The notes under the pieces are model-generated. The model had not been told where the DNA came from and did no database searches. It saw nothing but the letters and a program-made list of their open reading frames with translations. 64,000 bases of DNA from Ralstonia sp. UNC404CL21Col (GTDB taxonomy: Bacteria; Pseudomonadota; Gammaproteobacteria; Burkholderiales; Burkholderiaceae). This document shows positions 45,225 through 54,506 of this stretch, one piece after another; position 1 is the first letter of the stretch, and every line of letters begins with the position of its first letter. The stretch lies in assembly GCF_000620465.1 (NCBI RefSeq), contig NZ_JIBE01000003.1, forward strand, positions 434,001 through 498,000, in the 5' to 3' direction. The position numbers and the translations under genes are program-made.

Positions 45225-48200
45225 TCAGGCCGCCGGCCCCGCAGTCTCGTGCTCGTGCGCCGCGTCCAGCCGGCGCTGCCGCTCGCTGCCCTTGAACACG
45301 CGCCGCACCACCACAAAGAACACCGGCACCAGGAACACCGCCAGCACCGTCGCCGCGATGATCCCGCCCAGCACACCCGTGCCGATGGCGCGCTGGCTGG
45401 CCGATGCCGCGCCGGTCGCAATCGCCAGCGGCACGACGCCAAAGGCAAACGCCAGCGACGTCATCACGATCGGCCGGAAGCGCAGGCGCGCAGCCTCCAG
45501 CGTGGCGTCGATCAAGCCCATGCCCTGCGCCACGAGATCCTTGGCCACTTCGATGATCAGGATCGCGTTCTTGGCCGACAGGCCGATGGTCGCAATAAGC
45601 CCGACCTTGAAATAGATGTCGTTGGGCAGGAAGCGCAGCGTGGCGCCCAGCAGCGCACCCAGCACCCCCAGCGGCACCACCAGCATGACTGCCAGCGGAA
45701 TCGACCAGCTCTCGTACAGCGCTGCGAGGCACAGGAACACGACGAGGATCGACAGCGCAAACAGCGCCGGCGCCTGCGCACCCGACAGCCGCTCCTCGAA
45801 CGACTGCCCCGTCCACTCGTAGCCGAAGCCTTCGGGCAGGCCGCGCGCAATCGACTCCATCGCCGCCATCGCCTCGCCGGAGCTGTGACCCGGCGCGGGC
45901 GAGCCGGTGATCGTCATGGCCGGAAAGCCGTTGTAGCGATCGAGCTTGAGGGGCCCCACAATCCACTTCGTCGTGGTGAACGCCGAGAGCGGCACCATCG
46001 CCCCAGCCGCATTGCGCACATGCATGCGGCCAAGCTGCTCGACCGAGACGCGCTGCTTGCCGTCGGCCTGCACGATCACGCGGCGCACCTGATTGCGGTA
46101 GACGAAATCGCCGGCGTAATCGGAGCCGAACATCACGGCCAGCGTGCGGTTGATGTCATCAATCGACACGCCCATCGACAGCGCCTTCTTGCGGTCCACA
46201 TCGATCAGCACCTGCGGTGCATCGCCCTGGCCCGCAAACGTGACTTCCGACAGTGCGGGATGCTTCGCAGCCTCAGCCAGCATGCGGTCGCGTGCCTGCG
46301 CAAGGCGCTCGTAGCCGGCGCCTCCGCGGTCCTGCAGGCGCAGGTCGAAGCCGGGCTTGCTGCCCAGCTCCGGCAGCGCGGGCGAGTTCATCGCCATGAC
46401 CATCGCGCCCTTGATCTTGCCGAACGCCGCGTTGGCGCGCTCGACCACGGCGTCGACGTGCTGGTCAACGCCCTTGCGTTGCTTCCAGTCCTTGAGCGTC
46501 AGGAAGAGCATGGCCGCGTTCTGCCCGTTGCCGTACAGGCTGAAGCCCGTGATGGCCAGCGTGGATGCCACCGCCGGCTCCTGCGTCATGAAGTGCTGCT
46601 CGGCTTGCCGCACGACGTCGAGCGTTTGCGCCTGTGTGGCGCCGGTCGGCAGCATGACGACGGTCATGAACTCGCCGGTGTCTTCTTCCGGCAGAAAGGC
46701 CGTCGGCAGTTGCGTGAACAGCAGCACCACCACGCCGATAACGGCGCCGTACGCCACCAGCGCGCGGCCCGTGCGGTTCAGCAGCTTGGCAACGCCGCCT
46801 TGGTAGCGCGCCGTCAACCGCGCAAAGCCCCGGTTGAATGCGCCGAAGAAGCCCTTGCGCTCGGCACCGTGACCAGCCTGCACCGGCTTGAGCAGCGTCG
46901 CGCAAAGCGCTGGCGTAAGCGTCAGTGCCAGGAAGGCCGAAAACACCATCGACACCGCCAGCGACAGCGAAAACTGCCGGTAGATATTGCCCACCGCGCC
47001 ACCAAAGAACGCCATCGGCACGAACACCGCCGTCAGCACCAGCGAGATGCCGACGATGGCCCCGCTGATCTGCCGCATCGCCTTGGCCGTTGCCTCGCGC
47101 GGCGAGAGCCCCTCTTCGTGCATCACGCGTTCGACGTTTTCCACCACCACGATGGCATCGTCGACGAGGATGCCGATGGCCAGCACCAGGCCAAACAGCG
47201 TCAGCACGTTGATGGAAAAACCCATCGGCAGCATCACCGCAAACGTGCCCAGCAGCGCGATCGGCACCACCAGCGTCGGGATCAGCGTCGCGCGCAGGTT
47301 CTGCATGAACAGCATCATCACCAGGAACACCAGCACCACGGCTTCGAGCAGCGTCTTGACCACCTGCTCGATGGCGATGCCGACAAAGCGCGAGCTGTCG
47401 TACGCCACCTCGTAGCGCACGCCGGGCGGGAAATGCGCCTGCGCTTCGTCCAGCACCGCGCGCACGCGCTTGGCCACGCCCACGGCGTTGGCGCCAGGGG
47501 CAAGCTTGATGCCGATGGTCGTGGCCGGCTTGCCGTTCATGCGCGAGAGGTAGAGGTAATCGCTGCCGCCCAGCTCCACGCGCGCCACATCGCGCAGCAA
47601 CACCATGCGGCCCTGCGCGTCCGCACGCAGCGGAATCTGGCCGAATGCATCCGGCGTAGTCAGCCCATCGTCACCGGTGACGCTCGCGTTGATGGGTGCG
47701 CTGCCCGGCACGGCGCCGCTGCCGATCTCGCCCACGGTGATGCGCGCGTTGTAGCGGCGCACGGCGTCGCTCAGGTCGCCGGCGGTCAGGCCCAATGCGG
47801 TCAGCTTGTCGGCATCGGGCCAGATGCGCATGGCGTATTCCGCATCGAACAACTGCGCGGTGCCAACGCCCGGCACGCGACGCAACTGCGGAATCAAATC
47901 TGACGAAGCAAGGTCGCCCAGGTCGATGCCGTCAAAGCGGCCACGCTCGGCCGTCAGCGACAGATACATCATGTAGTTCTCGGCCGCCTTCTCGATGCGG
48001 ATGCCGTTGCGGCGCACGACCTCAGGCAGACGTTCCTCGACGATCTTCAGCCGGTTCTGCACCTCCACCGCCGCAAGATCGGGGCTCGTGCCCTGCGTGA
48101 ACGACAGGTTGATCGACACGTTGCCCGCCGCATCGGACGACGACGACATGTACAGCAGCCCCGGCGCGCCGTTCATTTCGCGCTCGATGATGGCGGTGAC

Positions 48201-48380
48201 GGCACTCTCCACCGTGCGCGCCGACGCGCCCGGATAGTTGGCCGAGATGCTGACATTGGGCGGGGCAATGTTCGGGTACTGCGCCACGGGCAGTTTGGGC
48301 AGCGCGAGCACGCCGGCCAGGATGATGGCCAGCGCAATCACCCAGGCAAAGACCGGGCGGTCGATAAAGAAGCGCGCCAT
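45225..48380 (-). CDS. RND-family multidrug efflux pump, inner-membrane subunit
   Basis: A 1051-residue AcrB/MexB-class (HAE1) pump that uses the proton gradient to expel drugs. It starts MARFFIDRPVFAWVIALAII, and the proton-relay acids are in GILVDDAIVVVENVERV; the twelve helices and two large periplasmic loops give the expected length. The C-terminal repeat region has AKNAILIIEVAKDL. The membrane-fusion gene is 2 bases upstream on the same strand. No TolC-type outer-membrane gene and no TetR repressor are adjacent. Confidence 0.95.
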   Translation of the reverse strand: MARFFIDRPVFAWVIALAIILAGVLALPKLPVAQYPNIAPPNVSISANYPGASARTVESAVTAIIEREMNGAPGLLYMSSSSDAAGNVSINLSFTQGTSPDLAAVEVQNRLKIVEERLPEVVRRNGIRIEKAAENYMMYLSLTAERGRFDGIDLGDLASSDLIPQLRRVPGVGTAQLFDAEYAMRIWPDADKLTALGLTAGDLSDAVRRYNARITVGEIGSGAVPGSAPINASVTGDDGLTTPDAFGQIPLRADAQGRMVLLRDVARVELGGSDYLYLSRMNGKPATTIGIKLAPGANAVGVAKRVRAVLDEAQAHFPPGVRYEVAYDSSRFVGIAIEQVVKTLLEAVVLVFLVMMLFMQNLRATLIPTLVVPIALLGTFAVMLPMGFSINVLTLFGLVLAIGILVDDAIVVVENVERVMHEEGLSPREATAKAMRQISGAIVGISLVLTAVFVPMAFFGGAVGNIYRQFSLSLAVSMVFSAFLALTLTPALCATLLKPVQAGHGAERKGFFGAFNRGFARLTARYQGGVAKLLNRTGRALVAYGAVIGVVVLLFTQLPTAFLPEEDTGEFMTVVMLPTGATQAQTLDVVRQAEQHFMTQEPAVASTLAITGFSLYGNGQNAAMLFLTLKDWKQRKGVDQHVDAVVERANAAFGKIKGAMVMAMNSPALPELGSKPGFDLRLQDRGGAGYERLAQARDRMLAEAAKHPALSEVTFAGQGDAPQVLIDVDRKKALSMGVSIDDINRTLAVMFGSDYAGDFVYRNQVRRVIVQADGKQRVSVEQLGRMHVRNAAGAMVPLSAFTTTKWIVGPLKLDRYNGFPAMTITGSPAPGHSSGEAMAAMESIARGLPEGFGYEWTGQSFEERLSGAQAPALFALSILVVFLCLAALYESWSIPLAVMLVVPLGVLGALLGATLRFLPNDIYFKVGLIATIGLSAKNAILIIEVAKDLVAQGMGLIDATLEAARLRFRPIVMTSLAFAFGVVPLAIATGAASASQRAIGTGVLGGIIAATVLAVFLVPVFFVVVRRVFKGSERQRRLDAAHEHETAGPAA

Positions 48381-48382
48381 GG

Positions 48383-49564
48383 TCAGCCCTTCTTCGGCTT
48401 GGTGTCAGCACGCGGTGCTGCGGGTACCGGCTTGACCGCCATGCCCGCTTCCAGCGTCTGCATGCCCGGAATGACGAGGCGCTCTCCGCCGGACAGCCCG
48501 CTCGTCACGAGCCATTGGTCACCGGCCAACGTTTGCGCAGCCACGGAACGCACGGCCAGCGTATTGTCGGCCTGCACCACAAACACGGATGCCCCGTGGC
48601 GGTCGCGCTGCAACGCGCCCTTCGGAACCGTCACCGCGCCCTGCTGCACGGCGTGCGAAAGCTTCACGCGCACGTACATGCCAGGCAGCAGCAGGCCGTC
48701 GGGGTTGGGCAGCACGGCGCGCATCAAAACGTTGTCCGTTGCGCGGTCCACCGCCAAGTCGGAGAACAGCAGCCTGCCCGGGCGCTCGTACGCCACGCCG
48801 TCGCTCAGGATGACCTGCACGCCGATGTCCTGGCCGCTCAATGCAGCGGCCTGGCCCTTCTTGAGCGCGCGCTGCAAGGCCAGCACTTCGGCAGCGGGCT
48901 GCGCAAAGTCTACGTAGATCGGATCGATCTGCTCGACGGTGGTGAGCGGCGTGGCAGCGTCTTCCTTGACCAGCGCACCTTCGGTGACCTGCGCGCGGCG
49001 CGAGCGCCCGGCAATCGGGGCCGTGACGGTGGCATAGCCCAGGCGCAGTTGCGCGGTTTCCAGCGCGGCACGGCTGGAGACCACGTCTGCGGCGGCCTGG
49101 CGCTCCGCGGCTTGCGCTTCGGCATATTCCAGCTCGCTCACGGCGCGCGTGGCGGCCAGGCCCTTGTAGCGCGCCGCCTTGTCGCGGGCGATGGCGAGTT
49201 GCGCCTGCGCGCGGGCAAGCGCGCCTTGCGCGGCGTCCACCTGCGCCTTGAGCGGCGCCGGGTCGATGCGGAACAGCACCTGGCCGGCCTTGACCACCTG
49301 GCCTTCTTCGTAGGCCCGCTTGAGGACGATGCCGTCGACGCGCGCCCGCACTTCCGCCGTGCGATACGGTTCAAGCCGGCCCGGCAATTCGGTCACCAGC
49401 GGCGCATCGGAGCGCTGTGCAACGGCAAACTCGACCTCCGGCGGACCAGCGGGCTTGGCGGCCTCATCCGCATGCTTGCCGCACGCCTGCAACACAGCCA
49501 GGGCGCACGCGCACAACAACCACCGGGACGAACGGTAACGACGGAACAACACGGAGAACATCAT
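48383..49564 (-). CDS. RND efflux membrane-fusion lipoprotein
   Basis: A 393-residue AcrA/MexA-type adaptor. Residues 1-28 form a lipoprotein signal ending at LQACGKH. The lipoyl half-motifs are RVDGIVLKRAYEEGQVVKAG and ATVTAPIAGRSRRAQVTEGA, flanking the alpha-hairpin (about 95-165); the beta-barrel domain ends near the C-terminus with SGLSGGERLVIPGMQTLEAG. It bridges the RND pump to an outer-membrane channel that must be supplied from elsewhere. The pump gene starts 2 bases after its stop. Confidence 0.94.
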   Translation of the reverse strand: MMFSVLFRRYRSSRWLLCACALAVLQACGKHADEAAKPAGPPEVEFAVAQRSDAPLVTELPGRLEPYRTAEVRARVDGIVLKRAYEEGQVVKAGQVLFRIDPAPLKAQVDAAQGALARAQAQLAIARDKAARYKGLAATRAVSELEYAEAQAAERQAAADVVSSRAALETAQLRLGYATVTAPIAGRSRRAQVTEGALVKEDAATPLTTVEQIDPIYVDFAQPAAEVLALQRALKKGQAAALSGQDIGVQVILSDGVAYERPGRLLFSDLAVDRATDNVLMRAVLPNPDGLLLPGMYVRVKLSHAVQQGAVTVPKGALQRDRHGASVFVVQADNTLAVRSVAAQTLAGDQWLVTSGLSGGERLVIPGMQTLEAGMAVKPVPAAPRADTKPKKG

Positions 49565-49728
49565 GAGAAAGGGGGCTGGGCGCGACCGCGCCCGAGGTCT
49601 TGAACGAAGCGAAGCGGAAGGCTAGCACGCACATCCGCCGCGACCTGACCGATTGATTTCCCAGTCTGATCAAGACCTTACGAAGCGCGCAAGACCGCAG
49701 TCGCCCGATGTCGTTCCAGAACGTCAGC

Positions 49729-52074
49729 TCAGAAGACGCGACCCAGCTGCAGGTACACGTTCCACACGCCCTGCGGCGCCACCGCAAAACCGAAGTACAG
49801 CGGCCCGATCGGGCTGTTGCCGCCGACGAATACGCTGCCGCTCTTCAGGTAAGGGCCGGTGCCGAAGTTGTTGCGCAGCTGCCAGACGTTGCCGGCCTCC
49901 GCGCTGGCGCCGAACACCGGCGCGCGCAGGCCGAGCAGATCGTCGATGCGCAGGTCGTACAGATAGGTCAGGCGGCCGTACAGCATGTACTGACCGTTGA
50001 ACTGATCCTGCGCGTAGGCCGAAAGGTGCTGGAAGCCGCCGAGGAAAAAGCCTTCGTTGGCGCCGTTGCCCGTGTTGCCGCCGTTCTCCCGCGTCGGGCT
50101 GTTGACGCCAAACTGGCCAGCCCCTTCCAATGCCACATTGAACGTGTGGCGGCCGTAGCTCGTCGCCCACAGGCCCTTGGCCTGGGCCGTGTTGAACTTC
50201 TTGTCGAGCGAACCGAAGCCCGCTTCCACGCTGCTGTAGAAGTAATAGCCGCTGCGCGGAAACAGCGGGTCATCCAGTTGGTCCAGCGTCAACTGGGCGC
50301 GAAAGGCCGGCTGCTTGGCGCGAAGCGTCGGCAGATCCAGCGCCCCTTCGTCCGTCAACGCCAGATAGTTGAACGCCGCGCTCTTGCTCATGTAGTTCAC
50401 GCCCAGCCGCAGTTCGCCCTTGCGGCCGAGCGGGATACCGAGGTCGACGCCGGCACGCGCGGTTTCCATGGTCATGCTGTTGAACGGCTTGGCGTCCTTG
50501 GTCGGCGCCTCGTCGTCAAAGTAGAGATCGGAGCGGCGGCGCGAGTACTCGGCATACGGCGCCACGTAGAACCCGCGCGCCTGCCACAGCGGCTGGCGCA
50601 GCTCGGTATGGATGCTCGCCCGGTTGCTGCCGAGCACGATGTCATTGCGCCATTCCAGCCCGCTCTGCGTGAGCCACGGATACCGATGACCGAGATTGAC
50701 GTTGAACGCGCCGCGCCCGTCGAAGTTGGTCGACATGCCCAGCCCGAACAGGAAGAACTGGTTGCCCCAGGACTTTTCATGCGCATCGATCTTCAACGTA
50801 TGCACGCCGTTCTGTTCCACCAGCTGCTGCGTGACGGTTTCGAAGTCGCCCGTGGTGGCCAGCGCCGACAGTTCGCGATTCAGCGCCTCGGCGTCATACG
50901 CGTCGCCTTCGCGCACCTTGACCAACTGGCGCACACGCGCAGGCGGTACACGGCCGCTGGTGGTCACATCAATGGCGTCGATGCGCGCGCCCGCCACCAA
51001 CGTGCCCTGCGGCTCATGGGCGGTGCGGTACGCGGCATACGCCTGCGGCGACAGCGACAACGCCGCGAGCTTCGCCTCGACGCCCTGCGCCGCGCGCTCC
51101 CCCTGCAGCACCCCCTGCGGGCCCTTGGCGAAATCCGTGAACGAAAGCTCCGAGAGCTGCGGCTCGATCAGCACATCCTTGCCGCGCAGCAGCGCCTTTT
51201 GCGCCCGCACGTTCTGGCCGACGAGGATGGTGATCATCTGCTGCGTCACCGCGGCCGGCGAGGCCAGGTCTTCAGGCCGCTGCAAGTCCGACCCGATATT
51301 GACGGCGATGATGATGTCTGCGCCCATGTCGCGCGCGAGCTGCACAGGCAGGTTGCTCACCAGGCCGCCATCCACCAGCGTGCGCCCGCCCACCTCGATG
51401 GGGGCAAACAGGCCCGGCACCGCCATGCTGGCGCGCATGGCCAGCGGCAGCGAGCCGTGGTCGAGAATCACCCCGTCGCCCGTGGCCAGATCCGTCGCCA
51501 TGGCCTTGAACGGAATCGGCAGGCGCGAGAAGTCGATGTTGTCGGGCCACTGCGCCGTCCAGTTCTTGAGCAGCGCCAGCAGGCGGTTGCCCTGCACCAG
51601 CCCGGCCGGCAGCTTGAGCCTGCCGTCGCCATAGCCGGCGGACAGGCCGATCGGATACTGGAAGTCATCTTCGCGCAGCGACTGCGGCAGCTTGGCCCGA
51701 TCGTTGCGATCGAAGGCGATGTCGCTCAGGTCCACCTGCGAGAGCTTCTGCTCCAGCGCGTCCGCACGCATGCCGCTGGCGTACAGGCCGCCCACCACGG
51801 CGCCCATGCTCGTGGCGGCAATCACATCCACGGGAACGCGCATGCGCTCCAGCATCTTCAGCACGCCAATATGCGCATAGCCGCGCGCCCCGCCGCCCGA
51901 CAGCACCAGGCCGATACGCGGCCGCGTCGATTCGGTGTTCGCCTGCGTTGGGGCTGCCGCAGTCTGGCCATGCACGACAGGCGACAGCGTCGCCAATGCC
52001 ACAAACGCAGTGACCACAGCGGCAGCCAATCGGGCGCCGCGGCGGCGAGACAGGAAGGCCGTCAGAAAAGCCAT
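49729..52074 (-). CDS. PlpD-like patatin phospholipase with outer-membrane barrel (type Vd)
   Basis: A 781-residue protein with a signal peptide (about 1-36). Residues about 52-245 are a patatin: oxyanion LSGGGARGYAHIG, nucleophile Ser89 in AATSMGAVVGG, and Asp235 in LVDGGLVSNLP. A POTRA-like domain follows (about 355-430), then a 16-strand-type BamA/TamA barrel to the C-terminal phenylalanine (YLQLGRVF). This order is that of type Vd autotransporters such as Pseudomonas PlpD, which have lipase A1 activity. The ATG at 52074 (MAFLTAFLSRRRG) starts the signal; the frame runs on upstream without support. Confidence 0.9.
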   Translation of the reverse strand: MAFLTAFLSRRRGARLAAAVVTAFVALATLSPVVHGQTAAAPTQANTESTRPRIGLVLSGGGARGYAHIGVLKMLERMRVPVDVIAATSMGAVVGGLYASGMRADALEQKLSQVDLSDIAFDRNDRAKLPQSLREDDFQYPIGLSAGYGDGRLKLPAGLVQGNRLLALLKNWTAQWPDNIDFSRLPIPFKAMATDLATGDGVILDHGSLPLAMRASMAVPGLFAPIEVGGRTLVDGGLVSNLPVQLARDMGADIIIAVNIGSDLQRPEDLASPAAVTQQMITILVGQNVRAQKALLRGKDVLIEPQLSELSFTDFAKGPQGVLQGERAAQGVEAKLAALSLSPQAYAAYRTAHEPQGTLVAGARIDAIDVTTSGRVPPARVRQLVKVREGDAYDAEALNRELSALATTGDFETVTQQLVEQNGVHTLKIDAHEKSWGNQFFLFGLGMSTNFDGRGAFNVNLGHRYPWLTQSGLEWRNDIVLGSNRASIHTELRQPLWQARGFYVAPYAEYSRRRSDLYFDDEAPTKDAKPFNSMTMETARAGVDLGIPLGRKGELRLGVNYMSKSAAFNYLALTDEGALDLPTLRAKQPAFRAQLTLDQLDDPLFPRSGYYFYSSVEAGFGSLDKKFNTAQAKGLWATSYGRHTFNVALEGAGQFGVNSPTRENGGNTGNGANEGFFLGGFQHLSAYAQDQFNGQYMLYGRLTYLYDLRIDDLLGLRAPVFGASAEAGNVWQLRNNFGTGPYLKSGSVFVGGNSPIGPLYFGFAVAPQGVWNVYLQLGRVF

Positions 52075-52267
52075 GAATGGAGGGCGAATTGGAGTGGGTC
52101 GGGGGTGGGTGGGCTGCGCTGCAGGCGCAATGATTCCACAACCCGGATTTACCCGGTGCAATTGCTTGCGCCGCGCCAACTCACGCACGGGCGCCGATGA
52201 ATACTTTTCAGGGCGAAAGTGACAGAATATTGCCCGGACCCGGACACGCTTGTTCCTACAATCCGCG

Positions 52268-52291
52268 GTTGCCTCTTAAAAAAGGGGCAAC
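52268..52291 (+). promoter_or_regulatory. Hairpin in the lldP leader
   Basis: GTTGCCTCTT pairs with AAGGGGCAAC (one wobble) around AAAA. A -10-like TACAAT lies at 52257-52262, so the hairpin may stand at the very 5' end of the transcript, about 55 bases before the start codon. Confidence 0.5.
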
Positions 52292-52345
52292 AGAAGACGT
52301 TCGGTATCGAGAAGAACTGAAACGCCCAAACAGGAGGAGATCAAG

Positions 52346-54022
52346 ATGTGGAATCAAGTCTATGACCCGCTCGGCAGCGCCGTGTGGTCGACCATCGCAG
52401 CCGGGATACCGGTGGCGGTGCTGCTGTGCTCGCTGGCGTTCTTCCATATGCAGGCGCATCTGGCCGCCGGCCTGGCGCTGATTGTCGGGGTGGGCATCGC
52501 CTCGTTCGTGTTCGGCATGCCGACCACAATGGCCGGCAAGGCTGCGGGCCTTGGCATCGTCTCGGGCCTGTTCCCGATCGGCTGGATTGTCCTCAACATC
52601 ATCTTCCTGCATCGGCTCACCACCTTGAACGGGTCGTTCAAGGTCTTGCAGAGTTCCATTTCCGGCATTACCGAAGACCGCCGCCTGCAACTGCTGCTGG
52701 TGGCGTTCAGCTTTGGCGCGTTCTTCGAAGGCGCGGCGGGCTTCGGCACGCCGGTGGCGGTGACGGGCGCCATCCTGATCGGCCTGGGCTTCTCGCCGCT
52801 GGCCGCGTCGGGCCTGGCCCTGATTGCCAACACCGCGCCGGTGGCCTACGGCGCGCTGGGCGCTCCGCTGATCGGCCTGGCTTCCGTTACGGGGCTGGAC
52901 TTGCTGCAGCTCTCGGCCATGGTCGGCCGCCAGCTGCCGTTCTTCTCGGTGCTGGTGCCGTTCTGGCTGATCTGGGCGTTCGCGGGTTTCCGCGGCATGC
53001 TGCAGATTTGGCCGGCGATCCTGGTGGCGGGCGTGTCGTTTGCGATTCCGCAGTTCCTGGTGTCGAACTTCCACGGCCCGTGGCTGGTGGACGTGATTGC
53101 GGCGTTGGTGTCGATGGGCACACTCACGCTGTTCCTGAAGGTGTGGAAGCCCAAGACGATCTGGACGTCGACCGCCCTGCGCAACCGCGAGGACAACTCC
53201 CGCGTCGACCCCGAAGCCGCCGCCGAGGCGCGCGAAGCCACCACCGGCACCAACGGCAAGATCACGCGCGTGCAGGCATGGCTGCCCTGGGTGATCCTGA
53301 CGGTGTTCGTCTTCATCTGGGGCGTACCGCAATTCAAGGCATTTGCCGACGGCCTCTGGGCATTCAAGTTCGCCATCCCGGGCCTGGACAAGATGGTGCT
53401 CAAGGGCCCGCCGGTGGTGCCCAAGGTGATTGCCGAAGGCGCGGTGTTCAACTTCAACGTGCTGTCGATGGCGGGCACGGGCATCCTGGTGTCGGCCATC
53501 GTGGGCGGCCTGCTGATGGGCTACTCGCTGCCGCGCATGGCGAAGGAGTACTGGAACACCATCAAGCTGACGCGCTATTCGCTGCTGACGATCTGCGCGA
53601 TGTTCGGCATCGGCTACCTGACGCGCTACTCCGGCTTGGACGCAACGCTAGGCCTGGCCTTCGCCCATACGGGCGTGCTGTATCCGCTATTCGGCACGAT
53701 GTTGGGCTGGCTGGGCGTGGCGCTGACCGGCTCGGACACGGCATCGAACGTGCTGTTCGGGGGCCTGCAGAAGACCACGGCCGAGCAGCTTGGCCTGTCG
53801 CCGATCCTCATGTCGGCGGCCAACAGCTCGGGCGGCGTGATGGGCAAGATGATCGACGCGCAGTCCATCGTCGTGGCGTCCACCGCCACCAAGTGGTACG
53901 GCCACGAGGGCGACATCCTGCGCTACGTGTTCTTCCACTCGCTGGCCCTGGCCTTCCTGGTGGGGCTGATGATTACCCTGCAGGCCTATGTGGAGCCGTT
54001 CACGCGGATGGTGGTGCACTGA
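52346..54022 (+). CDS. lldP: L-lactate permease
   Basis: A 558-residue LctP-family lactate:H+ symporter with about 12-14 membrane helices. It starts MWNQVYDPLGSAVWSTIAAGIP and holds the conserved FGAFFEGAAGFGTPVAVTGAI, GYLTRYSGLDATLGLAF, LGWLGVALTGSDTASNVLFG and SSGGVMGKMIDAQSIVVA. Related members carry glycolate. The ribosome-binding site AGGAGGAGA is excellent. No lactate dehydrogenase or LldR regulator is next to it. A terminator follows. Confidence 0.95.
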   Translation: MWNQVYDPLGSAVWSTIAAGIPVAVLLCSLAFFHMQAHLAAGLALIVGVGIASFVFGMPTTMAGKAAGLGIVSGLFPIGWIVLNIIFLHRLTTLNGSFKVLQSSISGITEDRRLQLLLVAFSFGAFFEGAAGFGTPVAVTGAILIGLGFSPLAASGLALIANTAPVAYGALGAPLIGLASVTGLDLLQLSAMVGRQLPFFSVLVPFWLIWAFAGFRGMLQIWPAILVAGVSFAIPQFLVSNFHGPWLVDVIAALVSMGTLTLFLKVWKPKTIWTSTALRNREDNSRVDPEAAAEAREATTGTNGKITRVQAWLPWVILTVFVFIWGVPQFKAFADGLWAFKFAIPGLDKMVLKGPPVVPKVIAEGAVFNFNVLSMAGTGILVSAIVGGLLMGYSLPRMAKEYWNTIKLTRYSLLTICAMFGIGYLTRYSGLDATLGLAFAHTGVLYPLFGTMLGWLGVALTGSDTASNVLFGGLQKTTAEQLGLSPILMSAANSSGGVMGKMIDAQSIVVASTATKWYGHEGDILRYVFFHSLALAFLVGLMITLQAYVEPFTRMVVH

Positions 54023-54045
54023 GCCCCCGCTCCCGACAGAACCCG

Positions 54046-54072
54046 AAAGCCGCTCAATCGAGCGGCTTTTTT
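54046..54072 (+). terminator. Terminator of lldP
   Basis: AAAGCCGCTC pairs with GAGCGGCTTT around AATC, followed by TTTT. Confidence 0.88.
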
Positions 54073-54120
54073 CATGCGAAGCCGACACGTCGAGCGAAAA
54101 GCCTCGCACGCCGGGTTCCG

Positions 54121-54395
54121 AACTCCAGCAGCAGAGTCCAAAACCTCTCGTGTCGAGTTTCGAACCCCAATCGCCGGGTTCGACAACCCCACACGTCGCG
54201 TTCCGAACCCCAACCGCCGGGTCCAAAACCTCACGCGTCGCGTCCTGAACGCCAACCGCCGGGTTCAAAACCTCACACGTCGCGTTCTGAACCCCAATCG
54301 CGGAGTTCAACAACCCCACGCGTGGCGTTCGGAACCCCAATCGTCGAGTTCAAAACCTCACGCATGGCGTTCTGAACGCCGATCGCCGAGTCCTG
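54121..54395. repeat. Tandem array of 13 imperfect 21-bp units (42-bp higher-order period)
   Basis: Units start at 54121, 54142, 54163, 54185, 54206, 54227, 54248, 54269, 54290, 54312, 54333, 54354 and 54375; a degenerate copy precedes them at about 54100. Two kinds alternate. Type A reads AACCCCAA, one variable base, CGCCGGGTTC and two more bases, and carries AACCC/GGGTT as an inner dyad. Type B reads AACCTCAC, then G/A-CGTCGCGTTC and two more bases. Eleven units are 21 bases and two (54163, 54290) are 22, so any reading frame is shifted twice; the array is therefore unlikely to be coding. It lies after the lldP terminator and 111 bases before the ABC gene. Confidence 0.85.
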
Positions 54396-54506
54396 CACGC
54401 CGTAAGCCACCCCGCCAACATGGGCACTTTCACGCGCGTATCATGGGCAGCTCTTCCGCGCACGTCCCGCCCTGGGGCGTCGGTCTCCTCTTCCCCCCGA
54501 CCCGAC

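Noticed and set aside
45249-47903. An 884-codon plus-strand frame opposite the RND pump
   Set aside because: Composition is His/Arg/Gln-rich and there is no recognisable domain; the RND gene on the other strand is unambiguous.
54121-54395. CRISPR array
   Set aside because: The units touch each other with no unique spacers, and they vary as much as ordinary minisatellite units. No cas gene is present.
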